A stretch of 64,000 nt of DNA, taken from assembly GCF_000974985.2 (NCBI RefSeq), contig NZ_LAVA02000090.1, positions 124,001 to 188,000 of the forward strand, written 5' to 3'. Made by a program: the position numbers and the translations under genes. The notes below the pieces were generated by a model that saw only the letters and a list, made by a program, of their open reading frames with translations, made no database searches and was not told the DNA's origin. This document shows, in pieces, positions 16,104-24,524 of the stretch (within the stretch, counting starts at the first letter, position 1; each line of letters starts with the position of its first letter). Origin of the DNA: Streptomyces mangrovisoli (GTDB lineage: Bacteria > Actinomycetota > Actinomycetes > Streptomycetales > Streptomycetaceae).

Positions 16104-16544
16104 TCAGCGGGCCGCGGGGGTGGCCGAGGCGGACGTGCGCCCGCCGGTCAGGCGGCGCCAGACGCGGGTGAAGGGTCCTGGCAGATGCGCACACAAACCG
16201 CCGGACTGCGGAAATCCGACCGATGTCTCCTGACTCATCGCCGAAAAGAAGGACTGCCCCTGCGGGGTTTTCCGGGTGGTGCTCCATCGCACACCGGAGT
16301 GACGTGCGACAAGAGTGTGCACGAGTTCTCGCCCGAGTCCCCGGCGCTGCCATCTGTCGAGAATCCAGACGTCCAATATCAGCCCGGTACGACAGGCGGC
16401 GCATATACGGAAACGGAGCCGCCCTATGACGGCGCGCCGTGGGTCGAGGAGTATCAATTCGGTCGTGGAGCGGTGATCGGGGGACATATTCCGGCACAGT
16501 ATGGGCGAGGACTGTAGATCCATGGCGCCACTTCGTTCCCACAC
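16104..16544 (-). CDS. GNAT-like N-acetyltransferase
   Basis: A 146-residue protein with the core of a GNAT fold: TTELILLDPRRAVIGRLRFRI, then LILDVWILDRWQRRGLGREL, which carries the acetyl-CoA pyrophosphate loop (Q/R-x-x-G-x-G pattern RRGLGR), and FFSAMSQETS. Two cysteines in RICAACRTG could bind metal. The GTG at 16544 is chosen because GGAGGT lies 9 bp before it; an earlier GTG at 16646 and a later ATG at 16523 are possible. The stretch 16545-16712 upstream has lower GC and no gene. Confidence 0.65.
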   Translation of the reverse strand: MWERSGAMDLQSSPILCRNMSPDHRSTTELILLDPRRAVIGRLRFRICAACRTGLILDVWILDRWQRRGLGRELVHTLVARHSGVRWSTTRKTPQGQSFFSAMSQETSVGFPQSGGLCAHLPGPFTRVWRRLTGGRTSASATPAAR

Positions 16545-16712
16545 GGCCGTGACACCTCCGAGGACCGCCATCGCTCCAATTTCCGGAACGATACTGGCCG
16601 TACGCCCCGGCGAATAGGGCGCTGCAATATCACTTTGTGTTCCCACACCGGTGTCTCACCCTTGGGCACGCCGTTTTGCGCGCCCTGCCTGCGGCCCGGT
16701 GCCGACACTCCG

Positions 16713-17309
16713 TCAAAAGCGGCGCAGGCTCCCCCGGTAAGCGACGCAGTCCTCGTACGCCGGGAGCAGGCCCCGCCTCTCGGCGTCGGCGAGCGTGGGC
16801 GCCTGCGCGTCCTTCGGGGACAGCAGCGGCTCGACGCCCGGCGGCCACTCGATGGCGAGGTCCGGGTCCAGCGGATGGACACCGTGCTCGCGCTCGGGGG
16901 CGTAGCCCTGCGAGCAGAGGTAGACCACCGTCGCCTCGTCCGTCAGGGCGAGGAACGCGTGGCCGAGCCCCTCGGACAGGTGGACGGCGGCATGGGTCCG
17001 GTCGTCGAGCCGGACCGCCTCCCACTGCCGGTACGTCGGTGAGCCGACGCGGATGTCGACGACGACGTCGAGTACCGCCCCGCGCACGCACGTGACGTAC
17101 TTGGCCTGGCCCGGCGGCACGTCGGCGAAGTGGATGCCGCGCAGGGTGCCCCGCTTGGAGACGGAGCAGTTGGCCTGCGCCAGGTCGAGGTCGTGGCCGG
17201 TCGCCTCGCGGAATCCGGGGCCTTGGAACCACTCGTGGAAACTGCCGCGTTCGTCGGGGAAGACCTTCGGCTCCAGCACCCAAGCGCCTTCGATGCCCAG
17301 TGGTCGCAC
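16713..17309 (-). CDS. rmlC: dTDP-4-dehydrorhamnose 3,5-epimerase
   Basis: A 198-residue RmlC. Family blocks are present in order: GAWVLEPKVFPDERGSFHEW, ANCSVSKRGTLRGIHFADVP with the catalytic histidine, VDIRVGSPTYRQWEAV and LSEGLGHAFLALTDEATVVY. The enzyme epimerises C3 and C5 of dTDP-4-dehydro-6-deoxyglucose, the third step of dTDP-L-rhamnose synthesis. The open frame ends YEDCVAYRGSLRRF, with a C-terminal extension usual in actinomycetes. It lies 27 bp downstream of the glycosyltransferase gene on the same strand and faces away from rmlABD, so the pathway is split over two divergent units. Confidence 0.93.
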   Translation of the reverse strand: MRPLGIEGAWVLEPKVFPDERGSFHEWFQGPGFREATGHDLDLAQANCSVSKRGTLRGIHFADVPPGQAKYVTCVRGAVLDVVVDIRVGSPTYRQWEAVRLDDRTHAAVHLSEGLGHAFLALTDEATVVYLCSQGYAPEREHGVHPLDPDLAIEWPPGVEPLLSPKDAQAPTLADAERRGLLPAYEDCVAYRGSLRRF

Positions 17310-17336
17310 GTGTTGATCCTTACTCGTTCGGTCAGG

Positions 17337-19421
17337 TCACTTCTTCAGCGCGCGGCGGAGCCTGCCCGCCGCGCGGCGCAGGAACGTCGAGGCGACGAGG
17401 CGCGCGGCGGGGCTCCGCCGCCCGGGGCCCGTCGCCGCAAGGCCGGTGGCGGCATCGGCCGGGCGTCCGACCGTGGCCAGGCCGTCGGCGGAGACGTCGA
17501 GCGCCAGCGGAAGGCCGACCGGCGGGATGTCCCCGGCCGTGGGCAGGAGCAGCGCCAGCCGCCACGTGCCGCCCGCCAGCTCACCGATCGGCAGACCCAC
17601 ACTCAACCGAGCCCGGTCGACCGCGCCGACGGTCAGCCCGCCCCGGTCGGACTCACCGGCACTCAGCGTGCCGGGCAGATCGACGAGACGGCCGGTCGCG
17701 GCACGGGTGAGTCTCAGGCCCGCCCCGGTCTCTCCCTGGACGTGCACGGGGAGCGCGACAGTGAGGCTGTCCGGCCCGGTTGTCACCGTGACGTCGGCGG
17801 GCGCGAGTTCGGTGAACTCGTACGGGATCCTGCCGGTCTTCCCGCCGATGTCGAGCGAGAGGTTGCCGTGCGGATCGGTCCAGTACGGCACCACGACGCG
17901 GCCGGGCGGCCCGACGACGGCCGCAGCGCGCCCGCGCCCCGCCTCCTCGCGGCGCACCGAACCGAGGCGGGTCTCCTTGCTCCAGCCGCAGGAGCCGATG
18001 CGGATGAGGACATCCCAGACGCCCGCGTCCAGGGGGCCGCCGTTCGCGGCCGACAGCGGGTCGATCCGCGAGGTGGCGCGCAGCACCTGCCGGAAGCGCC
18101 CCGCCCCGCTGCCGCCCAGGGCCGCCGGACCGCCCGGACTCTCCAGGCCATGCGCCCCCTCCACGGCGACCTTCTCCCGAGTCAGCTCGACCGGCTGGAA
18201 GAACTCCGCGGCGGTCGCGCGCTCGCGCACCACGAGATCCACCCTGGATCTGGCCAACGGGGCCGAGGTGTCCGCGCCGAGCAGGGCGATGGCGTCCAGG
18301 CTGGTCCGCGGCAACGGCGGAACGAGCAGGTCCTGGTCGCCGTCGGCGCGGAAGGTGACGGGCTCGCCGCCCGAGGTGTACTCGGCGGTGAAGCGGATGG
18401 CCAGTCGCCCGTTCTCCCAGCCGAGGTGTTCCAGGACGGCGGTGGGCCTGATCCCCGCCTCCCACCGGGCGAACTCCTCGATGTCGGCGAGCCGGTCGGC
18501 CGCTATCAGGCCCGCCACGATCCGCTGCGTGGGCTGCAGACCGGCCGCGACGCCGGGTCCGAAGCGCTCCAGCACCACCTTGCGCATCTCGGCGAACAGC
18601 TCCCGGCGGTAGTCGTCGGGCAGCTTCAGCACGCGCTGTCCGCGCATCCGCTCGACCATCTCGTTGCGCAGCCAGCGGCGGAAGAGCCGGTCGCGCAGCG
18701 GGCCGGGCGCGGTGAACCTCTCGACGACGTCGAGGGCTTCACGGAGGTTCTGGAAATAGCCGACCGGGTCGAAGCGCTGGAAGCCCGCGTTCGAGGCGTC
18801 CTCGCGCTTGACGTGGTAGTAGCACAGGTAGTCGCTGAGGACGGCGACGTTCTCGGCGCGCAGGTAGGCCTCGGTGACGAAGACGTGGTCCTCCAGGCGG
18901 CGGCGCCCCTCCCGGTAGCGGAGTCCGTGCTCGTCCAGGAACGCCTTGCGGAACATCTTGTGCGGGGTGAGGCTGTCGATGAGCGGGGCGTTCTCGACGT
19001 TCGCGTGCGGGCGGTTCCTGCGGAACAGTTCGCGCGGGACCGGGCGGCCCTTGCCGGCCATCTTGCCCACGATCACGTCGGCGCCGTTCTTCACGCCGTA
19101 GTCGTACATGCGCTCCAGGGCCTCGTCGCCGAGCCAGTCGTCGTTGTCGACGAACTGGATGAACTCCCCCTGGGCGGCGGCGATGCCGACGTTGCGCGGC
19201 TTGCCGGACCAGCCGGACCCCTCCTGGTGGACGACGTGCATGTGGGGGTGTTCGGCGGCGAGCCGGTCGAGGCGTGCGGGCGTCTCGTCGGTGGAGCCGT
19301 CGTCGACGAAGATCGCCTCGTACTCGTCGTCCGGCAGGCTCTGGCGCAGCAGCGAGGCGATGCAGTCCTCGATGTACGGGCCCGGGTTGTAGACCGGGAT
19401 CACCACACTCACTTTGATCGG
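17337..19421 (-). CDS. Family 2 glycosyltransferase with long C-terminal region
   Basis: A 694-residue protein. Residues 1-240 are a GT-A catalytic domain: VSVVIPVYNPGPYIEDC, FVDDGSTDE (nucleotide binding), FVDNDDW (the DXD metal site) and RRRLEDHVFVTEAYL (the acceptor/base region). The remaining 400 residues hold a helical stretch and two beta-rich repeats without a family I recognise, comparable to the C-terminal domains of actinomycete teichoic-acid glycosyltransferases. Three GTG starts lie within 30 bp (19451, 19436, 19421); the last gives the family N-terminus VPIKVSVV. Placed with rmlC and opposite rmlABD, it probably transfers rhamnose or builds a rhamnose-containing wall polymer. Confidence 0.85.
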   Translation of the reverse strand, partial: PIKVSVVIPVYNPGPYIEDCIASLLRQSLPDDEYEAIFVDDGSTDETPARLDRLAAEHPHMHVVHQEGSGWSGKPRNVGIAAAQGEFIQFVDNDDWLGDEALERMYDYGVKNGADVIVGKMAGKGRPVPRELFRRNRPHANVENAPLIDSLTPHKMFRKAFLDEHGLRYREGRRRLEDHVFVTEAYLRAENVAVLSDYLCYYHVKREDASNAGFQRFDPVGYFQNLREALDVVERFTAPGPLRDRLFRRWLRNEMVERMRGQRVLKLPDDYRRELFAEMRKVVLERFGPGVAAGLQPTQRIVAGLIAADRLADIEEFARWEAGIRPTAVLEHLGWENGRLAIRFTAEYTSGGEPVTFRADGDQDLLVPPLPRTSLDAIALLGADTSAPLARSRVDLVVRERATAAEFFQPVELTREKVAVEGAHGLESPGGPAALGGSGAGRFRQVLRATSRIDPLSAANGGPLDAGVWDVLIRIGSCGWSKETRLGSVRREEAGRGRAAAVVGPPGRVVVPYWTDPHGNLSLDIGGKTGRIPYEFTELAPADVTVTTGPDSLTVALPVHVQGETGAGLRLTRAATGRLVDLPGTLSAGESDRGGLTVGAVDRARLSVGLPIGELAGGTWRLALLLPTAGDIPPVGLPLALDVSADGLATVGRPADAATGLAATGPGRRSPAARLVASTFLRRAAGRLRRALKK

Positions 19422-19580
19422 CACGTGACGTCTCACTCCTCCGTTGCTCACTGATGTCGCGAGGACCCCCTCGGGCTCCGCGGTCGGCCCCGGAGCGTCG
19501 GCCGGGGGCTCTCGTGGCCGGTGGAAGGCGGGAGGGAACGGCCGTCGGCGGGGTTCCGGCGTCTCGCACGGCTCAACCTA

Positions 19581-19593
19581 CTACATGTTGTAG
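19581..19593. promoter_or_regulatory. Palindrome in the rml divergent promoter region
   Basis: CTACATGTTGTAG has 5-bp inverted arms around 3 bp and is AT-rich for its surroundings. It lies in the 347-bp gap between the glycosyltransferase and rmlA starts. It resembles the CTACA/TGTAG half-sites of the BlaI locus at 24169 but with a different spacer. Confidence 0.35.
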
Positions 19594-19682
19594 AGTGCAG
19601 CTCCCGGGCCGCCCGGCGCCGGAGGACGCACTCCGCCGACCGGGCCGAGCGCCATCACATCAAAGTGACGCCATACCGGGCT

Positions 19683-19694
19683 CTTACTCGTAAG
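19683..19694. promoter_or_regulatory. Palindrome upstream of rmlA
   Basis: CTTACTCGTAAG is a perfect inverted repeat (CTTAC, 2 bp, GTAAG) 75 bp before the proposed rmlA start, a candidate operator. The rest of the gap 19422-19768 shows no gene. Confidence 0.3.
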
Positions 19695-19768
19695 AAGTTC
19701 ACAAAGCGCCCGTAAGGACGCGGCGCACCGTGACCCAGCAAACGGAGGCCGACTTGACAGGACCCAGC

Positions 19769-20845
19769 GTGCCGCGCATGAAAGCCCTTGTTCTCTCGGG
19801 CGGTTCGGGCACCCGCCTGCGCCCGATCACCCACACGTCGGCCAAGCAGTTGGTGCCCGTGGCCAACAAGCCCGTGCTGTTCTACGGACTGGAGGCCATC
19901 GCCGAGGCCGGCATCACGGACGTCGGCATCGTCGTCGGCGACACGGCCGATGAGATCCGGCAGGCCGTGGGGGACGGCTCGAAGCTCGGGATCGACGTCA
20001 CGTACATCCCCCAGGACCAGCCGCTCGGCCTGGCCCACGCGGTGCTCATCGCACGGGAGTTCCTCGGTGACGACGACTTCGTGATGTATCTCGGCGACAA
20101 CTTCGTCGTCGGCGGCATCACCGGCCTCGTCGACGCGTTCCGCGCGGAACGGCCCGACGCGCAGATCCTGTTGACCCGGGTGCCCGATCCGACGTCGTTC
20201 GGTGTCGCCGAACTCGACGCGCACGGACGGGTCAGGAGCCTGGAGGAGAAGCCGCGGCATCCGAAGAGCGACCTCGCGCTGGTGGGGGTGTATCTCTTCA
20301 CCCCCGCCGTCCACGAGGCCGTCCGTGCCATCGAGCCCTCCTGGCGCGGCGAGTTGGAGATCACGCACGCCATCCAGTGGCTGATCGACCAGGGCAAGGA
20401 CGTCCGCTCGACCACCGTCTGCGGCTACTGGAAGGACACCGGGAACGTCTCCGACATGCTGGAGGTCAACCGCTCCGTCCTGGAGACACTCCGGCCCGGC
20501 GTCGAGGGCACCGTCGACGAGTCCAGCGAGATCATCGGCCGCGTGCGGATCGAGGCCGGTGCCGAGGTCCGTGGATCGCGCATCGTCGGCCCCGCCGTCA
20601 TCGGCCCCGGTTCGGTGATCCGCGACTCGTACATCGGCCCCTTCACCTCCATCTCCGAGGACTGCCGGATCGAGGACAGCGAGGTCGAGTACTCCATCGT
20701 GCTGCGCGAGTCCTCCATCACCGGCGTCCGACGGATCGAGACCTCGCTCATCGGCCGCAACGTCCAGGTCACCCCCGCGCCCCGCAACCCCGCGACCCAC
20801 CGCCTCGTCCTCGGCGACCACAGCAAGGTGCAGATCTCCTCATGA
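19769..20845 (+). CDS. rmlA: Glucose-1-phosphate thymidylyltransferase (long, StrD-type)
   Basis: A 358-residue nucleotidyltransferase. The catalytic domain shows MKALVLSGGSGTRLRPITHT, AKQLVPVANKPVLFYGLE, VMYLGDNFV and GVAELDAHGRVRSLEEKP. From about residue 245 there is a left-handed beta-helix (hexapeptide repeats such as IIGRVRIEAGAEVRGSRIVG), so this is the long StrD-type form common in actinomycete sugar clusters rather than the short allosteric RmlA. It makes dTDP-glucose. The GTG at 19769 has AGGA 6 bp upstream; ATG 19778 and GTG 19730 are alternatives. The stop overlaps rmlB (ATGA). Confidence 0.92.
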   Translation: MPRMKALVLSGGSGTRLRPITHTSAKQLVPVANKPVLFYGLEAIAEAGITDVGIVVGDTADEIRQAVGDGSKLGIDVTYIPQDQPLGLAHAVLIAREFLGDDDFVMYLGDNFVVGGITGLVDAFRAERPDAQILLTRVPDPTSFGVAELDAHGRVRSLEEKPRHPKSDLALVGVYLFTPAVHEAVRAIEPSWRGELEITHAIQWLIDQGKDVRSTTVCGYWKDTGNVSDMLEVNRSVLETLRPGVEGTVDESSEIIGRVRIEAGAEVRGSRIVGPAVIGPGSVIRDSYIGPFTSISEDCRIEDSEVEYSIVLRESSITGVRRIETSLIGRNVQVTPAPRNPATHRLVLGDHSKVQISS

Positions 20846-21861
20846 CCAGCAGCACGACCAGCACAATGACCAGCACAGCGACCAGCAGAATCCTGGTGAC
20901 CGGCGGCGCCGGCTTCATCGGCTCCCACTACGTCCGCACCCTGCTCGGCCCTCAGGGTCCCGGCGACGTGACGATCACCGTCCTCGACAAGCTCACCTAC
21001 GCGGGCAATCCGGCCAACCTCGACGCCGTACGCACCCACCCCGGCTTCGCGTTCGTCCAGGGCGACATCTGCGACCCCCGGCTGGTCGGGCAGCTGATGG
21101 CCGAGCACGACGAGGTCGTCCACTTCGCCGCCGAGTCGCACGTGGACCGATCCATCGACGGGGGCGCGGAGTTCGTCCGCACGAACGTCGTGGGCACGCA
21201 CACCCTGATCGACGCCGCGCACCGGGCGGGCGTCAGGACGTTCGTCCACATCTCCACCGACGAGGTCTACGGCTCCATCGAGGCGGGATCCTGGCCGGAG
21301 ACCGACCCGCTGCGGCCCAACTCGCCCTACTCCTCGGCCAAGGCGTCCAGCGATCTCATCGCGCTGTCGTACCACCGCACCCACGGCCTCGACGTGCGGG
21401 TGACCCGCTGCTCCAACAACTACGGGCACCACCACTTCCCCGAGAAGGTCGTCCCGCTGTTCGTCACCAACCTGCTGGACGGCAGGAAGGTCCCGCTCTA
21501 CGGCGACGGCGGCAACGTCCGCGACTGGCTGCACATCGACGACCACGTCCAGGGCATCGAACTGGTGCGCACCAAGGGCCGGGCCGGCGAGGTCTACAAC
21601 ATCGGCGGCGGCACCGAGCTGTCCAACAAGGAACTCACCGCGCTGCTCCTCGAAGCCTGCGGCGCCGGCTGGGACAGCGTCGAACACGTCCAGGACCGTA
21701 AGGGCCACGACCGCCGCTACTCAGTGGACTGCACCAAGATCCGCACGGAACTGGGCTACGAACCCCGCAAGGACTTCGCCACCGGCCTCGCCGAGACCGT
21801 CGCCTGGTACCGGGACCACCGCGACTGGTGGGAGCCCCTGAAGGAGCGGGCGGCGCTGTGA
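20842..21861 (+). CDS. rmlB: dTDP-glucose 4,6-dehydratase
   Basis: A 339-residue extended short-chain dehydrogenase. It has ILVTGGAGFIGSHYVRTLL for NAD binding, HFAAESHVDRSI, STDEVYGSI with the catalytic acid pair, and PYSSAKASSDLI with the YxxxK active site. It removes water from dTDP-glucose to give dTDP-4-dehydro-6-deoxyglucose. The first 15 residues are a Thr/Ser run encoded by a repeated ACCAGCA unit, with a second ATG inside it, so the start could be slightly later. It overlaps rmlA and rmlD by 4 bp at each end. Confidence 0.95.
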   Translation: MTSSTTSTMTSTATSRILVTGGAGFIGSHYVRTLLGPQGPGDVTITVLDKLTYAGNPANLDAVRTHPGFAFVQGDICDPRLVGQLMAEHDEVVHFAAESHVDRSIDGGAEFVRTNVVGTHTLIDAAHRAGVRTFVHISTDEVYGSIEAGSWPETDPLRPNSPYSSAKASSDLIALSYHRTHGLDVRVTRCSNNYGHHHFPEKVVPLFVTNLLDGRKVPLYGDGGNVRDWLHIDDHVQGIELVRTKGRAGEVYNIGGGTELSNKELTALLLEACGAGWDSVEHVQDRKGHDRRYSVDCTKIRTELGYEPRKDFATGLAETVAWYRDHRDWWEPLKERAAL

Positions 21862-22742
21862 CCTCCACGTGGCTGATCACCGGCGCGGGCGGAATGCTCG
21901 CGCAGGACCTCCTGGCCCGGCTGGCGGCGGACGGCGAACGAACCGTCGGCCTGACCCGCGGGGACCTCGACGTCACGGACCCGCGGGCCGTGCACGCCGC
22001 CGTCGCGGAGCACCGGCCCGACGTGCTGGTCAACTGCGCCGCCTGGACGGCCGTCGACGACGCGGAGACCCGGGAGACCGAGGCCCGCCGGATCAACGCC
22101 GACGGCGCCCGCAACCTGGCGGCGGCCTGTGCCGGGACCGGCACCAGACTGCTCCAGGTCTCCACGGACTACGTCTTCGCGGGCGACGCCGCCTCGCCGT
22201 ACGCCGAGGACGCCGCGACGGCCCCGCGGAGCGCCTACGGCCGCACCAAACTGGCCGGCGAGCAGGCGGTGCTGACCACGCTCCCCGATGCGGGATACGT
22301 GGTGCGCACGGCATGGCTGTACGGCGCGGGCGGCGGCAACTTCGTCCGTACGATGATCGCGCTGGAGCGCGTCAGGGAGACCCTCGACGTCGTCGACGAC
22401 CAGCGCGGCCAGCCCACGTGGACCGCCGACCTCGCCGACCGCCTGCTGCGCCTCGGGCGCTCCGCGACGGCCGGTGCCGCCCCGGCCAGGATCTACCACG
22501 CCACCAGCGGCGGTGACACCACGTGGTACGGCCTCGCCCGGGAGGTCTTCCGGCTGCTCGGCGCGGACCCGGACCGGGTCCGCCCGACCACCGCCGCCGC
22601 CTACGCCCGCCCGGCGCCCCGGCCCGCCTACGGCGTCCTCGGCCACGACGGCTGGGCGGCCGCCGGGATCGAGCCGATCCGCGACTGGCGCGAGGCCCTG
22701 CGGGAGGCGTTCCCGGCACTGCTCGCCGCCGAGCGCCGGTGA
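21858..22742 (+). CDS. rmlD: dTDP-4-dehydrorhamnose reductase
   Basis: A 294-residue RmlD: LITGAGGMLAQDLLARL (Rossmann motif), VLVNCAAWTAVDDAE, QVSTDYVFAGD, SAYGRTKLAGEQAV with the YxxxK pair, and the C-terminal GVLGHDGWAAAGIEPIRDWREAL. It reduces the 4-keto group in the last step to dTDP-L-rhamnose. The GTG at 21858 overlaps the rmlB stop (GTGA), and AAGGAG lies 11 bp upstream. With rmlC on the other strand the window holds the whole four-enzyme pathway. Confidence 0.94.
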   Translation: MTSTWLITGAGGMLAQDLLARLAADGERTVGLTRGDLDVTDPRAVHAAVAEHRPDVLVNCAAWTAVDDAETRETEARRINADGARNLAAACAGTGTRLLQVSTDYVFAGDAASPYAEDAATAPRSAYGRTKLAGEQAVLTTLPDAGYVVRTAWLYGAGGGNFVRTMIALERVRETLDVVDDQRGQPTWTADLADRLLRLGRSATAGAAPARIYHATSGGDTTWYGLAREVFRLLGADPDRVRPTTAAAYARPAPRPAYGVLGHDGWAAAGIEPIRDWREALREAFPALLAAERR

Positions 22743-22826
22743 CCCGGCACGCCGGGTCCCGCGCGGTGCGGGCCGCGGCCACCTCCGTGGCCGGCCGCCG
22801 GGCCGGAACCGGTCAGGGGCCGGTTC
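22741..22826. terminator. Convergent terminator region between rmlD and M56 gene
   Basis: Two hairpins fill the gap between converging genes: GACCCGGC/GCCGGGTC (22741-22758, loop of 2) and GAACCGG/CCGGTTC (22806-22826). No T-run follows, as is usual in streptomycetes. Confidence 0.5.
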
Positions 22827-22844
22827 AGCCCTGTGCGACACCGG

Positions 22845-23774
22845 TCAGGGTCCGCTCTCGCCCTGGGCGATCTCGACCCGGTGGTGGAAGTCGGCGATGC
22901 CGACCGTCCCGGCGGTGACGGACAGGAGTGTGCAGGCCACCAGGAGGCACGCGGTCCACCGTCCGGCACGCGGGCGCTCCTCCTGAGGTGCCAGGAGGGC
23001 GGCGACGCGCTGCGGCACGGGGCCGGTCGTCGCGGCGAGAGCGCCCTCCGGGCGGGTCGAGGGGGCGGCATGGCCGGCGAGAGCGGCGCGGGCGATGGCC
23101 GTGGCGAGCAGCCGCCGGTCGCCGACGGTCTCCGCGGCGGCCTCGTCGGCATCGCGCTCGGCGGCGAGGCGGACGGTGTCGCGCATCCCGCGCAGCGCGG
23201 GATGGCAGTGCGCGGCGAGTTCGGCCGCGGCCAGGAAGTAGTGGTGGCCGGCCCGGTTGTGCGCCCGCTCGTGGGCGAAGAGGGCCTCGCGTTCGGCGGG
23301 TGTCAGGCTGCGCAGCATCGCGGTGGTGACGACGATGCGGTGGGGCCGTCCGGGCAGGGCGTACGCGTCCGGGTGGGGTGATTCGACGACGCACAGGTCA
23401 CCGGCTGCGGGCCGGCGGCCGGCCTGGGTGCGGGCGCTGCGCAGGGCGCGGGTCTGCCGCAGCGCCGTGCGGGCGAGGGTGAGCGCGCCGAGGGCGAGGA
23501 CTCCGGTCGCCGCCGCGGCGGCGGGCAGGACGAGGTAGTCCGAGGGGGTGTGCAGGGGGTGGACCAGCTCGCCGAGGGCGGCCAGGGCGGGAATCTTGAG
23601 CAGTCCGGTCAGGACGAGGGCGCCGAGGGCGGCGACACAGGCCCCCGCCAGAGCGAGGGCCGAGGCGGTGAGGACGCGCAGCGCGCCGACGGGCGCGAGA
23701 CGGGCGAGGGTCCGGCGGGCCAGCGGCGGCGCGAGGAAGGGCAGGATCAGCGGAAGCAGCAGCAGGGCCGTCAT
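22845..23774 (-). CDS. M56-family (BlaR1-like) membrane metallopeptidase
   Basis: A 309-residue integral membrane protease. Two or three N-terminal transmembrane helices (ALLLLPLILPFLAPPL; ASALALAGACVAALGALVL; YLVLPAAAAATGVLALGAL) precede a gluzincin site FAHERAHNRAGHH (HExxH) with the third ligand in AAERDADEAAA. A final helix lies near residue 275-295. Unlike staphylococcal BlaR1 there is no penicillin-binding sensor domain. It partners the BlaI repressor, with which it overlaps by 4 bp, and presumably cleaves it on signal. The family pairing is established; the stimulus is unknown. Confidence 0.88.
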   Translation of the reverse strand: MTALLLLPLILPFLAPPLARRTLARLAPVGALRVLTASALALAGACVAALGALVLTGLLKIPALAALGELVHPLHTPSDYLVLPAAAAATGVLALGALTLARTALRQTRALRSARTQAGRRPAAGDLCVVESPHPDAYALPGRPHRIVVTTAMLRSLTPAEREALFAHERAHNRAGHHYFLAAAELAAHCHPALRGMRDTVRLAAERDADEAAAETVGDRRLLATAIARAALAGHAAPSTRPEGALAATTGPVPQRVAALLAPQEERPRAGRWTACLLVACTLLSVTAGTVGIADFHHRVEIAQGESGP

Positions 23775-24142
23775 CGGCCGTCACCGTCCAGGAGCTGGCG
23801 CAGGACCTGTTCGTCGCCGCGGCTGAGCTGGGCGACGAAGCGGGCCAGGACCGTCTCCCGGTCGGCGTCCCGGTCGAGCTCGGTGTGCATGCGCCGGGCG
23901 GTCAGGCCCTGGGCGTCCTGCACGGGGACGTAGGCGTAGCCGCGCCCCTGCCGCTCGCGTCTGACGACGCCCTTCTCGTGCAGTCGGGCCAGTGCCGTCG
24001 CCACCGTGGTCCGCGCCAGGTCCCAGCCGAGTTCGCTCTGCACCCGGCCGGGCGTGAGCGGGGCCCCGGCCGCCCACAGCGCGGCCATGACGGCGGCTTC
24101 CAGCTCGCCCGCAGGCCGCCTCTCGTCCCGTGCGTCGGTCAT
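23771..24142 (-). CDS. BlaI/MecI-family transcriptional repressor
   Basis: A 123-residue winged-helix repressor: GELEAAVMAALWAAGAPLTPGRVQSEL, then ARTTVATALARLHEKGVVRRERQGRGYAYVP, the standard BlaI DNA-binding half, and a short C-terminal dimerisation helix region. The ATG at 24142 has GAGGGA 7 bp before it; a GTG at 24157 would add five residues. Two CTACA/TGTAG operators lie 27 to 59 bp upstream. It shares an operon with the M56 protease and probably controls both itself and the divergent PAP2 genes. Confidence 0.9.
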   Translation of the reverse strand: MTDARDERRPAGELEAAVMAALWAAGAPLTPGRVQSELGWDLARTTVATALARLHEKGVVRRERQGRGYAYVPVQDAQGLTARRMHTELDRDADRETVLARFVAQLSRGDEQVLRQLLDGDGR

Positions 24143-24168
24143 GGGAACGTCCCTCACTCCACCGTCGT

Positions 24169-24201
24169 CTACAGTGACGTAGACCGTCTACAGGATTGTA
24201 G
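24169..24201. promoter_or_regulatory. Tandem BlaI-type operators
   Basis: Two dyads: CTACAGTGACGTAG (24169-24182, 4-bp spacer, one arm mismatched) and CTACAGGATTGTAG (24188-24201, perfect CTACA-N4-TGTAG), starts 19 bp apart. TACA/TGTA half-sites are the established BlaI/MecI recognition element. They sit between blaI and the divergent 24270 operon, so one repressor could govern both. Confidence 0.7.
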
Positions 24202-24269
24202 TCGCTCGTCGGGTGCCGCCGTTGCGCCGCGCCCGACGCTCACGAGGAACGACGAAAGGGCTCCCGACG

Positions 24270-24524
24270 ATGACCACAGCCGTACACCTATCGTCGCAGC
24301 TCGCCGGAAACGTCCTGGACGCGCGCGCGCCGCTGCCGGCCTTGGGCGCGCTGGACGTGCCCTCGCCGCTGTCGGCCTTCGGCGTGCCGGGCGCGGGGGT
24401 GGTGACGCTCGCCGCGACCGGCCCGCCCTCCGGATCCCTCCGGCCGGACGACGCTCCCGGGACGCGCGCCGGGATCGCCCGCACCGCGTGGTGGGCCGCG
24501 GCGGCGAAGGCGGCCCGCGGATGA
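24270..24524 (+). CDS. Small hypothetical protein preceding PAP2 genes
   Basis: An 84-residue open frame with a good Shine-Dalgarno (GAAAGGG, 9 bp spacing) and an ATGA overlap with the following PAP2 gene, which argues that it is translated. It is alanine/proline-rich (PLPALGALDVPSPLSAFGVP), has no membrane segment or signal peptide and no recognised domain. It may act mainly as a leader ORF coupling translation to the phosphatase gene. It is the first gene after the BlaI operators. Confidence 0.5.
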   Translation: MTTAVHLSSQLAGNVLDARAPLPALGALDVPSPLSAFGVPGAGVVTLAATGPPSGSLRPDDAPGTRAGIARTAWWAAAAKAARG

